The notes: generated by a model from the sequence alone, not told the origin. A DNA stretch of 47,931 nt from Deltaproteobacteria bacterium (GCA_015488275.1 WFOD01000090.1:1-47931), one strand, 5' to 3'. Shown: positions 17,391-26,416, counted from the stretch's first letter. Made by a program: numbers and translations.

Positions 17391-18739
17391 TGACCAGACC
17401 TGTGCCCTTTTTCGTCCTCGGCCATCCCCGTTCCGGCACCACGGCCCTGGCCCGCCTGCTCAACGGGGTCGACGCCATCGCCTGCCTTCATTATGAAGGC
17501 AACCTGCTCTACCGTCTCTGTCAGACGTTGCAGCGGGTCGCGGTGCTGGATGAGCCGGTGGAGGATCTCCTCGCAGACTTCGAGGTCACGGCCCGCCACA
17601 ACCTCATCCACCGCGCCAGACAGGCGGGGGAAGGCTCGATTATCTTCTCCGAAGATGGGATAACTGGCCTTGTGTGGGCCTTTCAGAACGCTTTGCAGTC
17701 ATTGCGCGATCCGGTGGCGATATATGCTCGGGTGTCGCAGGAGTTTTTCGGCCTGTTCCGCGAGGTCACCAACCGCAAAATCGTTGGCGACAAGGTTCCT
17801 GACTTCATGTTTGTGCCAGACCGGATAACTGCCCCCCATCCCGAATGCCGGGTCATCGTCATCACCCGTGATCCCCGGGCAGTCGTGCATTCGGCCTTAC
17901 GGTTCGGCCGACAGACCCTCCATCTCTTTGCCGTGGACAACGCGTTTGCCCTGGCGCTCATGTGCTGCCTACGCCATCAGGTACTGCAAGCTTTTCTTCG
18001 CAGCTTCCCCCACCAGCACGTTTTGAAGGTGGCCCAAGAAGAACTGCGCAGGGCGCCCGAGGTGATCGGAGAAAGGGCTCGCCGTTTTTTCGGCCTGCGC
18101 CGGGATCGCCAGAATGGCGAGTCTGTATTTTCTGGACGCATCAGTCAGAGGCCCACGTGGCGGACGGCGATGGCGCCGGAAGACCGGGCTGCCGTCGAGG
18201 CCGTTTGCGCGGTCTTCGGCGCCACAGGCCTCTCAGGGATAAAAAAACTCGCCAGGTCCTGGCAGGAAAAGGCGGCTGGGGTGCTGCCGCTGCGGGACTG
18301 TGATACCGTGGACATTCCAGCGCTCGTCCGGTATGCGCTGCCCCTTTTCCCCACTACAAAAGACAAGCGGACGCTGGGACTTGCATTGGCCCAGTTCGCC
18401 GACCTGGCACATAAACGGTCGCACTTCTCCCGCGCTGGAGAATTTTTTGCCCAGGCAGCCGTATTCCTGTCCCAAGACCCGATATTCTGGTATAAGTACG
18501 CCTCGCTGTGCTACGACATGAAGCTCCTCGCCGAAGCACGCCGTTGTATGGCTCGATTCGATGCCTGTTGCCCCAAGACGCCTTACTATAACTTCCTCCG
18601 GGCAAAAAAAGCGTATCTCATGGCCATGACGGAAAGAATAGGCGGGAGTACGGCCAGGGCCAGGGCCTGCTTGAACGCGGCGCTGGCCCTCAAACCCGAT
18701 TTTCTGTTGCCGAAAGCGCTCCTCGCTGTGCTCGCCTGA
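17390..18739 (+). CDS. Sulfotransferase with C-terminal TPR-like helices
   Basis: 449 residues (448 if a neighbouring start is used; a GTG at 17387 lies directly before this ATG). Both PAPS sites are clear: FVLGHPRSGTTALARLL (5' loop) and VIVITRDPRAVVHSALRFG (3' site). From about residue 310 a helical TPR-like tail follows (RSHFSRAGEFFAQAAVFL, then EARRCMARFDACCP). It is the third sulfotransferase-like protein of the cluster and the last gene of the coupled run. Confidence 0.8.
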   Translation: MTRPVPFFVLGHPRSGTTALARLLNGVDAIACLHYEGNLLYRLCQTLQRVAVLDEPVEDLLADFEVTARHNLIHRARQAGEGSIIFSEDGITGLVWAFQNALQSLRDPVAIYARVSQEFFGLFREVTNRKIVGDKVPDFMFVPDRITAPHPECRVIVITRDPRAVVHSALRFGRQTLHLFAVDNAFALALMCCLRHQVLQAFLRSFPHQHVLKVAQEELRRAPEVIGERARRFFGLRRDRQNGESVFSGRISQRPTWRTAMAPEDRAAVEAVCAVFGATGLSGIKKLARSWQEKAAGVLPLRDCDTVDIPALVRYALPLFPTTKDKRTLGLALAQFADLAHKRSHFSRAGEFFAQAAVFLSQDPIFWYKYASLCYDMKLLAEARRCMARFDACCPKTPYYNFLRAKKAYLMAMTERIGGSTARARACLNAALALKPDFLLPKALLAVLA

Positions 18740-18772
18740 TCTCTGGTCGGGGTGGAGACTTGGGGGGCTTTT

Positions 18773-18786
18773 GGGTGCCCTTTTGC
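18773..18786 (+). promoter_or_regulatory. Possible sigma-54 promoter upstream of the Maf gene
   Basis: TTGGGTGCCCTTTTGCC contains GG, ten bases, then GC, which is the -24/-12 spacing of sigma-54 promoters, about 45 nt before the start at 18831. The CAC part of the -24 box is not conserved. A small hairpin (GCTTGGCG/CGCCAAGC, 18797-18813) follows. A sigma-54 promoter would suit a flagellar-linked gene, but chance occurrence is quite possible. Confidence 0.25.
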
Positions 18787-18830
18787 CTCGGAAGATGCTT
18801 GGCGCCGCCAAGCGATAGGGGGATGAGTCT

Positions 18831-20699
18831 ATGTTGCCTGACGCCTGTGGTGACGTTTTCTCGCGGAATATCGCACTCCTCCAGCGGCGCAAGCCAGATC
18901 TCCTTCCGGTGGCCCAGGGAGAATCCCACTCATTGCTTGATCTGCCGCCGATGGATGGGACTTTTGCCGCGTTCGCCCAGTCCTTACCCCAGAAGGAGGA
19001 GGCGTTGGTCTTTCTGGTCGGTTTGGGCTCTGGCCATGAGGCCAGGGAGCTTTGCGCGCGTTCCGGCCAGGAGATCCGGCTCGTGGTGATCGAGCCGCAG
19101 GCCGCCGTGTTCCGTGCCGCCCTGCACCATACGGATCTTGCGCCGCTTTTGCAAAGCGACGACGTGCGGTTCTTCATCGGTCCGGACGCCGAGGTAGGGC
19201 GGATCTTCCAGCGGGAGGAGGACAGTTTGCGGGCCCTTTCTCCCCATCTTTTTTGCAACACGGTGCTGCGCGACCGTTTCCCGGCCGTGTACGGCCCGCT
19301 TTGCCGGCAGATGGAGGAGCGGCTGCGCCGGTTCAGGGCCCAGGTCGGGACCATCGAGCGGCGTGGCCCGCGTCTCTTTGCCAATACCGTGCACAACTGT
19401 TCGCGGCTGGGCATGGCCGCGCACGTTGCCGCCTTGGCCGACATGGCCCGCGGCCGGCCCGCCGTCTGCGTGGCGGCCGGCCCCTCGCTCACCAAAAACG
19501 TCGGTCTGCTGCGGGAGGGGCGGGATCAGGCCCTGATCCTTGCGGTGGACAGCGCGGCCAAGGTCCTTCTGGATCACGGTATCCGGCCCCATTGCGTGCT
19601 CACCATCGATCCCATTCCAGCGAGCCTGCGGAAACTCGGCGAGGTCGCGGCGGTCTGGGCCGATCTCCCCCTGGTCTGGACCCCGGACGCCTATCATGAG
19701 ACCGTGGCCCGGTTCTCAGGCGGGCCGCAGTTCGTGATGCCGGGCGTCAACGACTTTTTCCGCCTGTTTTTGGGCGATCTGTTCGGCGAGACGCAGACGT
19801 TTGCGCATCTGGAGTCGGTGACCAACGCCGCCATTCAGCTCGCCATCCTGGCCGGCGCCGACCCTGTGGTGTGTATCGGGCTCGACCTTGCCCTCACCGG
19901 GGGCAGGGATCACGCCGACGGCTGCCCGGTCCGGTGGAAGAACGAGATCGAGCGGCTTCCCGTGCCCGCCTGGAACGGTGGCGAGGTGGAGACGGTGCCC
20001 GTATTGCTGCACCAGATCCGCTCCATCGGGACCCTGGTGGCCCGCCATCCGGAGCGTGTCTTTGTCGATGCCACCGAAGGGGGAGCCAGGATCCACGGCA
20101 TGACGGTGGCCTCCCTTGCCGAGGTGCTGGCCGGACTGCCGGCCACGGGTGAGGACTGGGAGGCGCGGATCCTCGATCGGTTCCGGGCCGCACGCCGGCC
20201 CCGGCTCGAGGGTGTGGCCCAGCGCCTGGAACGGCTGCGGACCGCGGTCCAAGGATCGCGCAGGCTTGCGCAGCGGGGGCTGCGGGCGGGCAAGGAGGCG
20301 CGGCAGCAGTGGCGGCTTGCCAAGATGCCCGCCAAGCGCGGCCGGGCCATGCCACGGTTCAAGAAGGCGGTCATCGCTGCGGGCAATGCCATGGACCAGT
20401 TGCGGGCGGCCCAGGAACTCACCAATGCGCTTTTCCCCCTCCGGGCCCGCGAGCACCACCGCCTCATCTATGCGCGGGAGAAGTTTCTGCGCCGCGCTGG
20501 TTCGAGCACGCCGGAACGGCGTATCTTCGATGAACTGGCGATCAATCTCGACTATTTTGCCTCCTGGCTTGCCACCCTTGACGACGCGGAACGCCTGCTG
20601 TGTCCGGCCATCGCCGCCCTCAAGACCGGCCGCCCCTTTGTCGGTCCGCCGCAGGCGGCCGGTGGCGGACAAAAGGGAGGCAGGGGCAAGAACCAATGA
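18831..20699 (+). CDS. Maf/DUF115 motility-associated glycosyltransferase
   Basis: 622 residues. The central domain (about 190-400) is DUF115/Maf_flag10: GRPAVCVAAGPSLTKN at ~207, LAVDSAAKVLLDHGIRPH, then LTIDPIP. The flanking N-terminal domain (VGLGSGHEARELC) and C-terminal helical part match the full-length motility accessory factor family. Maf proteins transfer pseudaminic or legionaminic acid-type nonulosonates to Ser/Thr of flagellin in the cytoplasm. This protein is the best evidence that the upstream cluster decorates flagellin. gmd overlaps its stop (ATGA). No flagellin gene lies in the window. Confidence 0.85.
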   Translation: MLPDACGDVFSRNIALLQRRKPDLLPVAQGESHSLLDLPPMDGTFAAFAQSLPQKEEALVFLVGLGSGHEARELCARSGQEIRLVVIEPQAAVFRAALHHTDLAPLLQSDDVRFFIGPDAEVGRIFQREEDSLRALSPHLFCNTVLRDRFPAVYGPLCRQMEERLRRFRAQVGTIERRGPRLFANTVHNCSRLGMAAHVAALADMARGRPAVCVAAGPSLTKNVGLLREGRDQALILAVDSAAKVLLDHGIRPHCVLTIDPIPASLRKLGEVAAVWADLPLVWTPDAYHETVARFSGGPQFVMPGVNDFFRLFLGDLFGETQTFAHLESVTNAAIQLAILAGADPVVCIGLDLALTGGRDHADGCPVRWKNEIERLPVPAWNGGEVETVPVLLHQIRSIGTLVARHPERVFVDATEGGARIHGMTVASLAEVLAGLPATGEDWEARILDRFRAARRPRLEGVAQRLERLRTAVQGSRRLAQRGLRAGKEARQQWRLAKMPAKRGRAMPRFKKAVIAAGNAMDQLRAAQELTNALFPLRAREHHRLIYAREKFLRRAGSSTPERRIFDELAINLDYFASWLATLDDAERLLCPAIAALKTGRPFVGPPQAAGGGQKGGRGKNQ

Positions 20700-21688
20700 C
20701 CACGTGCTCGCAGCCCCCAAGGCGGGCCCTCATCACCGGCATCACCGGTCAGGACGGAAGTTACCTGGCCGAGCTCCTCCTGGAAAAGGGGTATCAGGTC
20801 TTTGGCCTCGTGCGCCGGGTCGCCTTTGAGGACGAGACCCACCGTCTCCACCGGATCGGCCATTTGCTCGACCGCATCGAGTTGGTGCCCGGCGCGGTGG
20901 AAAGCTTTCCCAGTATCTATGGCGCGGTCCGGCAGGTGCGGCCCCACGAGGTCTATCACCTTGCGGCCCAGAGTTATGTGAGCGCCAGTTTCGACGACGA
21001 GTTCTCCACCCTGCACGTCAATATCAACGGTACCCACGCCCTGTTGGCCGCGTGCCGGGATCTGGCGCCGGCGTGCCGGTTCTACTTCGCGGGATCGAGC
21101 GAGATGTTCGGCCGGCCGGCCGAGACGCCGCAGCGCGAGACCACGCCGTTTGAGCCGCGTTCGGCCTACGGCATCTCCAAGGTGGCCGGCTTCCATTTGA
21201 CCCGCAACTACCGGGAACAGTACGGCCTGTTCGCCTGTAGCGGCATCCTGTACAACCACGAGTCGCCCCGCCGGGGGTTCGAGTTCGTGACCCGCAAGAT
21301 CACCTCGCACGTGGCCATGATCAAGCACGGCCGCAAGAACCGGTTGGAACTCGGCAACCTCGACGCCCGCCGCGACTGGGGGCACGCGCGGGAATACATG
21401 GAGGCGGTCTGGCGCATGCTGCAGCAGGAGCGGCCCAGGGATTACGTCATTTGCACCGGCGTTCTCCATTCGGTGCGCGAGTTTTGCGAGATCGCCTTTG
21501 CGCACGTCGGCCTGGATTATCGTGACTACGTGGTCAGTAACAAACGCTTCTTCCGGCCCGATGCGGAGCTGTTGGTGGGGGATCCCCGGCTGGCGCGGGA
21601 ACGACTCGGCTGGCGGAGCCGGGTCAGCTTCGCCGATCTCGTGCGGGAGATGGTCGAGCACGATCTTGCCCTTTTTGGCGGGGCCTGA
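20696..21688 (+). CDS. gmd: GDP-mannose 4,6-dehydratase
   Basis: 330 residues, extended short-chain dehydrogenase fold. The start at 20696 overlaps the Maf gene stop. The NAD(P) site is GITGQDG (15-21); the catalytic pair is Tyr158/Lys162 in SAYGISK, with SSEMFG before it. GMD-specific segments NHESPRRGFEFVTRKIT and GNLDARRDWGHAREYM are present. It forms GDP-4-keto-6-deoxymannose, the precursor of GDP-fucose, GDP-rhamnose or GDP-perosamine. No second-step enzyme lies in the window, so the end product is unknown. Confidence 0.93.
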   Translation: MTTCSQPPRRALITGITGQDGSYLAELLLEKGYQVFGLVRRVAFEDETHRLHRIGHLLDRIELVPGAVESFPSIYGAVRQVRPHEVYHLAAQSYVSASFDDEFSTLHVNINGTHALLAACRDLAPACRFYFAGSSEMFGRPAETPQRETTPFEPRSAYGISKVAGFHLTRNYREQYGLFACSGILYNHESPRRGFEFVTRKITSHVAMIKHGRKNRLELGNLDARRDWGHAREYMEAVWRMLQQERPRDYVICTGVLHSVREFCEIAFAHVGLDYRDYVVSNKRFFRPDAELLVGDPRLARERLGWRSRVSFADLVREMVEHDLALFGGA

Positions 21689-21711
21689 GAGTGAGGGTGG
21701 CCGAAACGTTG

Positions 21712-21766
21712 TTTTGGCCAACCGTGGCCGAGAAAGTCAGGGATGACTTTTTCGCCGGACTGTTAG
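21712..21766. repeat. Palindromic mini-element, copy A (truncated)
   Basis: The right-hand part of the repeat family: TGGCCAACCGTGG, a stem AAAGTCA-GGGA-TGACTTT, then the end CGGACTGTTAG. The stem keeps pairing although both arms differ from the other copies (GTCA/TGAC in place of GCCA/TGGC). It lies between gmd and the convergent PEP-CTERM gene and probably ends transcription from both sides. The ~100 bases between it and the PEP-CTERM stop show no gene. Confidence 0.75.
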
Positions 21767-21869
21767 GCCCCGCCGGGCATGGCGCCGACGGCCATCGGCC
21801 TCCGCTCCTCGCGACCAATGACGAGAGACTGCTCCTTGCCTGGAGTTATTCAGCCCCCTGAAGGTGCCT

Positions 21870-22592
21870 TTATCGCTGTTGCCGCCGCAAGCGTCTGCCT
21901 GCGGACAAGAGGCCAAGACCGCCGCCAAGCAGGAGCAAGGTCCCAGGTTCGGGTACCGGATTGGCGGTGGGAGTGGCAGTGACGTACAGGGTCCTGGAGA
22001 TATCTATGGGGAGGGGATGGGCGTACTTGCCGTCTCCTTTGGAGAGGAAGTACCAGGAAAAGGGGTTGGGGGTATTCCAGTTATCAGGAACAAGGTTGTC
22101 AAAATACCACGAGATGGTCCAGGAGGCGTCCTCCAGGCCGGTGATCACGCCGCCATCGGTGTACGCCGCCACCCACGTCCACGTGGCAAGACTGGAGTCC
22201 GGCATATCGCTGAAGGCGTCAGTGGGGTCGTCCTGCACCGCCCATGACCACCCGCTGGGAAGGCCGTAAATGCTGACGTCCACCTGGCCGTCGCTGCCGC
22301 CGCTACCGGCCTGGTTGATGATGAATCCCATGCTCAGCGCGTTGGTGGTGGTCTCCCGGTACAGCCAGAAGAACGCCTTGTTGTTCTCCGGCCCGAATGC
22401 GGGATGCCCGGCAGAGGTATAATAATCGTAATACGTCTTGGCGTCCTGCGGGCCGTCGAGGGGCACAACCGGGGTCGGCGCGTCGCCATCCATGTAAAAG
22501 GTGTAGTCATATGCCGTGGCCGCCGCCAGGCCGGGGAACGCGGCCGCTGCCACGCCGAGGGCCAGAGATGCGAAAAGAGCTTGTCGGATCAT
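21870..22592 (-). CDS. PEP-CTERM sorting-domain protein
   Basis: 240 residues. The start at 22592 (MIRQALFASLALG) is preferred because AGGAGG lies 8 nt upstream; an ATG at 22613 would place that ribosome site inside the gene. A signal peptide (to about residue 25) is followed by a secreted Asp/Trp/Tyr-rich body and a C-terminal sorting signal: VPEPGTLLLLGGGLGLL, then an RRLRRQQR basic tail. The signal is cut and attached by an exosortase, commonly linked to exopolysaccharide production; no exosortase is in the window. Body function is unknown. A sigma-54 promoter lies upstream. Confidence 0.85.
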   Translation of the reverse strand: MIRQALFASLALGVAAAAFPGLAAATAYDYTFYMDGDAPTPVVPLDGPQDAKTYYDYYTSAGHPAFGPENNKAFFWLYRETTTNALSMGFIINQAGSGGSDGQVDVSIYGLPSGWSWAVQDDPTDAFSDMPDSSLATWTWVAAYTDGGVITGLEDASWTISWYFDNLVPDNWNTPNPFSWYFLSKGDGKYAHPLPIDISRTLYVTATPTANPVPEPGTLLLLGGGLGLLSAGRRLRRQQR

Positions 22593-22652
22593 CAGTTCCG
22601 CCTCCTGTGACATGGGGTGTCGCGAAATGCAAGCTTTACATTTTTCGGTAAA

Positions 22653-22666
22653 GCAAGTTTTGTGCC
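22653..22666 (-). promoter_or_regulatory. Sigma-54 (-24/-12) promoter of the PEP-CTERM gene
   Basis: The minus strand reads TCGGCACAAAACTTGCT: GG, ten bases, then GC, matching 11 of 13 defined positions of YTGGCACG-N4-TTGCW. Transcription would start near 22641, about 50 nt before the chosen ATG. PEP-CTERM genes are known in other bacteria to be under sigma-54 control by the PrsK/PrsR two-component pair; no such pair is visible here. Confidence 0.65.
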
Positions 22667-22847
22667 GAAGGAAATGGCCTTATCCGACCCGCGCCCACGC
22701 CTTCTGTCACAAGGGGATACGCCTGGAGCGCATGTCAGGCTTCTCTCCCGGGGTTTGGTTTTCCGGAAATAGAACACGGCATTGCGGAAAAATCGCGCTA
22801 TCGTGTTGTCCGGATTCTCATCCGCAAGAGCAGCCCTGACCCCATCT

Positions 22848-24455
22848 TCACCGGTCTGGCGCGCCCCAGCCGCCGCCGCCTGGGGTGTGGAGCACCAGGC
22901 GGTCGCCGCGGTTGACCTCTACCGTGGTCTTGCCCGGCAACCTTCGCGTTTGGCCTGAGTGGCTGCTGTTCCGCACGAGGATGTTTTTGCCCGGCCGGCC
23001 GGCCGCGCCGCCGGCCAGGCCGTAGGGCGCGGTGCGCCGCCGTTCGGTGAGTAAAGACACGGTGGCCGGGCAAAGGAAGCGGTAGCCGCGCACAATGCCG
23101 TCGCCGCCCGGATGCAGGCCCTGGCCGCCTGAATTGCGCCGCAAACGGTAGTGGGTGATCTGGAAGGGAAAGGCGTGCTCCAGGGCCTCCACCGGTGTGT
23201 TCATCGTGTTGGTCATGTGGGTGTGGACGCCAGAGAGCCCTGGGCCGTTGGGCCGGCCGCCCATGCCGCCGCCAATGGTCTCGTAGTAGGTGAACTCCGC
23301 GCCGTCATCTGTGCGGCCGCCGATGGCGATATTGTTCATCGAGCCGCAACTGGCGGCCGGTATCCGCTCTGGGATGGCCTGGGCCAGGGCGCCGAGGAGC
23401 GCGTCCACGATACGCTGGCTGGTCTCCACGTTGCCGGCCGCCACGGCCGCCGGTGGCGCGGCATCGACAATGGAGCCCGGCCGGGTGCGGACCGTGATCG
23501 GCCGCTGGCTGCCGCCGTTGATCGGGTAGTCTCCGGCCGTCCCCGGGCCCCTGGCGGCAAGTCCCAGCAAGCACTGGAACACGTACATCACGGCCGAGAC
23601 GGTGACCGGCCGCACCGCGTTGAGCGGGCTTGCCACCTGATCGGCCGATCGGCTAAAGTCCACCACCGCCATGTCGCCGGTAACGGTGCACTCCACGCTG
23701 ATCGGCACCGGCTGAGCGCTGCGGCCGTCGTCGTCCAGAAAGTCGGTAAACCCATAGGTGCCGTCTGGGATGGCCCGGATGGCGGCCCGCATCAGCCGTT
23801 CCCCGTAGTCGAGCAGGCCGGTGACCAGCGGTGTGGGATCGCCCAGCCGCCGGGCCAGTTCCAGCAGCCGTTTTTCCCCCCGAGCCAGGGCCGCCTGCTG
23901 GGCCCGCAGATCGCCGAGCCGTTCGGCCGGGGTGCGTACCTGGCCGAGAAAGTTGTTGAGAAACGCCTGGTTGGTCTCTCCCTTTGCGACGAGCAGGGTA
24001 GGGGGGATGCGTACGCCTTCTTCATCAATGGTGCGGCAGAGCCCCATAGAGCCGGGCGACCGACCGCCGACATCGGCGTGGTGCGCCCGGTTGACCACGT
24101 AGAAGAGCGGTGTGTCGGCGCCAGGGGGAAAGACGCCGCGGACCAAGGTGATGTCCGGCAGGTGGCTGCCGCCGCCAAAGGGATCGTTGGTCACCACCAC
24201 CTCGTCCGGTCCGGGCGGCAGGGTGGCGAGCACGTGCGCCAGGGTGGCGGGCATGGCGCCCAGGTGGACCGGAATATGCGACGCCTGGGCCACCAGTTGG
24301 CCGCGGCCGTCGAACACCGCGCAGGAAAAGTCGCGCCGCTCCTTGATGTTGGCGGAAAAAGCGGCCCGGGCGAGGACGATGCCCATCTCTTCGGCCACCG
24401 AGGCAAAGAGTTTGTTGGCCACCTGGATATCGATTACGCTCGGTGGTGCCGGCAT
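22848..24455 (-). CDS. Hydantoinase B/5-oxoprolinase beta-subunit family protein
   Basis: 535 residues. The start at 24455 (MPAPPSVIDIQVANKLF) fits the family; the longer frame overlaps lepA. Typical HyuB segments are ERRDFSCAVFDGRGQLVAQ, HLGAMPATL, NDPFGGGSHLPDITL and, late, GGGMGGRPNGPGLSGVHTHM. HyuB normally works with HyuA in ATP-dependent opening of hydantoins or 5-oxoproline. Here the upstream gene on the same strand is lepA (8 nt away) and nothing follows downstream, so no partner is adjacent. Substrate unknown. Confidence 0.87.
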   Translation of the reverse strand: MPAPPSVIDIQVANKLFASVAEEMGIVLARAAFSANIKERRDFSCAVFDGRGQLVAQASHIPVHLGAMPATLAHVLATLPPGPDEVVVTNDPFGGGSHLPDITLVRGVFPPGADTPLFYVVNRAHHADVGGRSPGSMGLCRTIDEEGVRIPPTLLVAKGETNQAFLNNFLGQVRTPAERLGDLRAQQAALARGEKRLLELARRLGDPTPLVTGLLDYGERLMRAAIRAIPDGTYGFTDFLDDDGRSAQPVPISVECTVTGDMAVVDFSRSADQVASPLNAVRPVTVSAVMYVFQCLLGLAARGPGTAGDYPINGGSQRPITVRTRPGSIVDAAPPAAVAAGNVETSQRIVDALLGALAQAIPERIPAASCGSMNNIAIGGRTDDGAEFTYYETIGGGMGGRPNGPGLSGVHTHMTNTMNTPVEALEHAFPFQITHYRLRRNSGGQGLHPGGDGIVRGYRFLCPATVSLLTERRRTAPYGLAGGAAGRPGKNILVRNSSHSGQTRRLPGKTTVEVNRGDRLVLHTPGGGGWGAPDR

Positions 24456-24463
24456 GGCCGCTG

Positions 24464-26260
24464 TCACCTGTCGTCCGACTTGAGCACCGCCAGGAAGGCC
24501 CGTTGGGGAATATCCACGTTGCCCACGGTCTTCATCCGTTTCTTGCCCGCCTTTTGTTTTTCGAGCAGCTTGCGCTTGCGGGTGATGTCGCCGCCGTAAC
24601 ACTTGGCGGTCACGTCCTTGCGCAGCGCGGCGATGTTGGTGCGGGCGATAATCGTGTTGCCGATCGCCGCCTGGATGGCGATCTTGAACAGGTGGCGGGG
24701 AATCTCCTCTTTCAGCCGTTTGCAGGCGGCTAGGCCCCGCTCCCTGGCCCGCGAGCGGTGCACCAGTTGCGCCAGGGCGTCCACCCGCTCGCCGTTGACC
24801 AGGATGTCGAGTTTGACGAGATCGCTCTCGCGGTAGTCGAGGAGTTCGTAGTCAAAGGAGCCGTATCCTTGGGTCACGGACTTGAGCCGGTCGTAGAAGT
24901 CGTAGATCACCTCGGCGAGCGGCAGCTCACAGGTCAGCTCGATCCGGCCCGGAATCGGATAGTGGTAGGAGACGTTCTCGCCCCGCCGGTCCATGCACAA
25001 CTGCATGACCGCGCCCATGTACCGGTCCGGGATGAGAATAGTGGCCTTGATGAACGGTTCCTCCACGTGGTCGATGGAGCCGGGGTCTGGATAGTAGGCC
25101 GGGTTGTCCACCTCCACCATCGTGCCATTGGTCAGGTGCACGTGGTAGTTGACCGACGGCACGGTGAGGAGCAGCGGGATGCCGAATTCGCGCTCTAGCC
25201 GCTCCTGCACCACCTCGAGGTGGAGCAGGCCGAGGAAACCGCAACGGAAGCCGAACCCAAGGGCGGCGGAGGAGTCTTTTTGGAAAGTGAGGGCCGCGTC
25301 GTTGAGCTTGAGCTTTTCCAGGGCCGCGGCCAGGTCTTCGTAATCGTCGGTGGAGATCGGATAGATGGAGGAGAAGACCACCTGCTTGATCTCCTGAAAG
25401 CCGGGCAGGGGCTCGGCCGCCGGCTGTTCCTTGAGGGTGATGGTGTCGCCCACCCGGGTGTCGGACACCGTCTTGACGCCGGCGATCACGTATCCCACCT
25501 CGCCGGCGGTGAGTTGCTTGGTTGGCTGGCGCGTCAGGCCGAAGTAGCCCACCTCCTCCACCTTGTAGCTCGCGCCGTTGGACATGAAGACGATGGTGTC
25601 GCCGGGCCGCAGGGTGCCTTCGACGATGCGGCAGGAGATGATCGTTCCCCGGTAGGGATCGTAGTTGGCGTCGAAGATCAGGGCCCGCAGAGGGGCGCCG
25701 GCGTCGCCCACGGGTGGGGGCACGAAGCGGACGATGGCCTCGAGCAACTCGTCCACGCCCTCGCCGGTCTTGGCCGAACAACGCTGGATCATGGCGGCGT
25801 CGAGGCCGAGATCGTTTTCGATCTGATCGGCAATGGCCTCAGGATCGGCGGCCGGCAGGTCGATTTTGTTGATGACCGGGATGATGACCAGGTCGTTCTC
25901 CATGGCCAGGTAGAGGTTGGCGAGCGTCTGCGCTTCCACGCCCTGGGAGGCGTCCACCAGCAGGAGGGCGCCCTCGCAGGAGGACAGGGCGCGGGAGACC
26001 TCGTAGCTGAAGTCCACGTGGCCCGGCGTGTCCACCAGATTGAGGGTATAGGTGCGGCCGTCGGCCGCGGTGTACGGCAGGCGGATGGTCTGGCTCTTGA
26101 TCGTGATGCCCCGCTCCCGTTCGATCTCCATGGTGTCGAGGATCTGGTCGCGGAACTCGCGGTCGGTCACCATGCCGCACCGCTGGATCATGCGGTCAGA
26201 GAGGGTGGACTTGCCGTGGTCGATATGGGCGATGATGCTGAAGTTACGTATGGCGTCCAT
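24464..26260 (-). CDS. lepA: Elongation factor 4 (LepA), back-translocating GTPase
   Basis: 598 residues from the start at 26260 (MDAIRNFSIIAHIDHGKST), the standard LepA length. G1 is AHIDHGKST (11-19), G3 is DTPGHVDF, G4 is NKIDLP. The C-terminal LepA-specific domain includes IARTNIAALRKDVTAKCYGGD and KRKLLEKQKAGKKRMK. It is a ribosome-bound GTPase that affects initiation and translocation under stress. It is divergent from rpoH and followed 8 nt later by the hydantoinase-B gene. Confidence 0.97.
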   Translation of the reverse strand: MDAIRNFSIIAHIDHGKSTLSDRMIQRCGMVTDREFRDQILDTMEIERERGITIKSQTIRLPYTAADGRTYTLNLVDTPGHVDFSYEVSRALSSCEGALLLVDASQGVEAQTLANLYLAMENDLVIIPVINKIDLPAADPEAIADQIENDLGLDAAMIQRCSAKTGEGVDELLEAIVRFVPPPVGDAGAPLRALIFDANYDPYRGTIISCRIVEGTLRPGDTIVFMSNGASYKVEEVGYFGLTRQPTKQLTAGEVGYVIAGVKTVSDTRVGDTITLKEQPAAEPLPGFQEIKQVVFSSIYPISTDDYEDLAAALEKLKLNDAALTFQKDSSAALGFGFRCGFLGLLHLEVVQERLEREFGIPLLLTVPSVNYHVHLTNGTMVEVDNPAYYPDPGSIDHVEEPFIKATILIPDRYMGAVMQLCMDRRGENVSYHYPIPGRIELTCELPLAEVIYDFYDRLKSVTQGYGSFDYELLDYRESDLVKLDILVNGERVDALAQLVHRSRARERGLAACKRLKEEIPRHLFKIAIQAAIGNTIIARTNIAALRKDVTAKCYGGDITRKRKLLEKQKAGKKRMKTVGNVDIPQRAFLAVLKSDDR

Positions 26261-26416
26261 GAGATAAGGGGCGCTGTCGGGTTTCTGGCCGCAGGGCGCT
26301 CCATCTGCGGCGGCACCGGCGCGCTGGCGTAGCGCCAATGACCAGTTACCCGTTACGTTGGGGTTGGCTGCCGAATCCCGTTACTTAGCATAAAATGGCC
26401 CGCTTGCAAAGGCGAG

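Noticed and set aside
23151-24599. A 482-residue open frame on the plus strand across the hydantoinase-B gene
   Set aside because: Its composition is typical of antisense frames in GC-rich DNA and the opposite strand has clear HyuB motifs.
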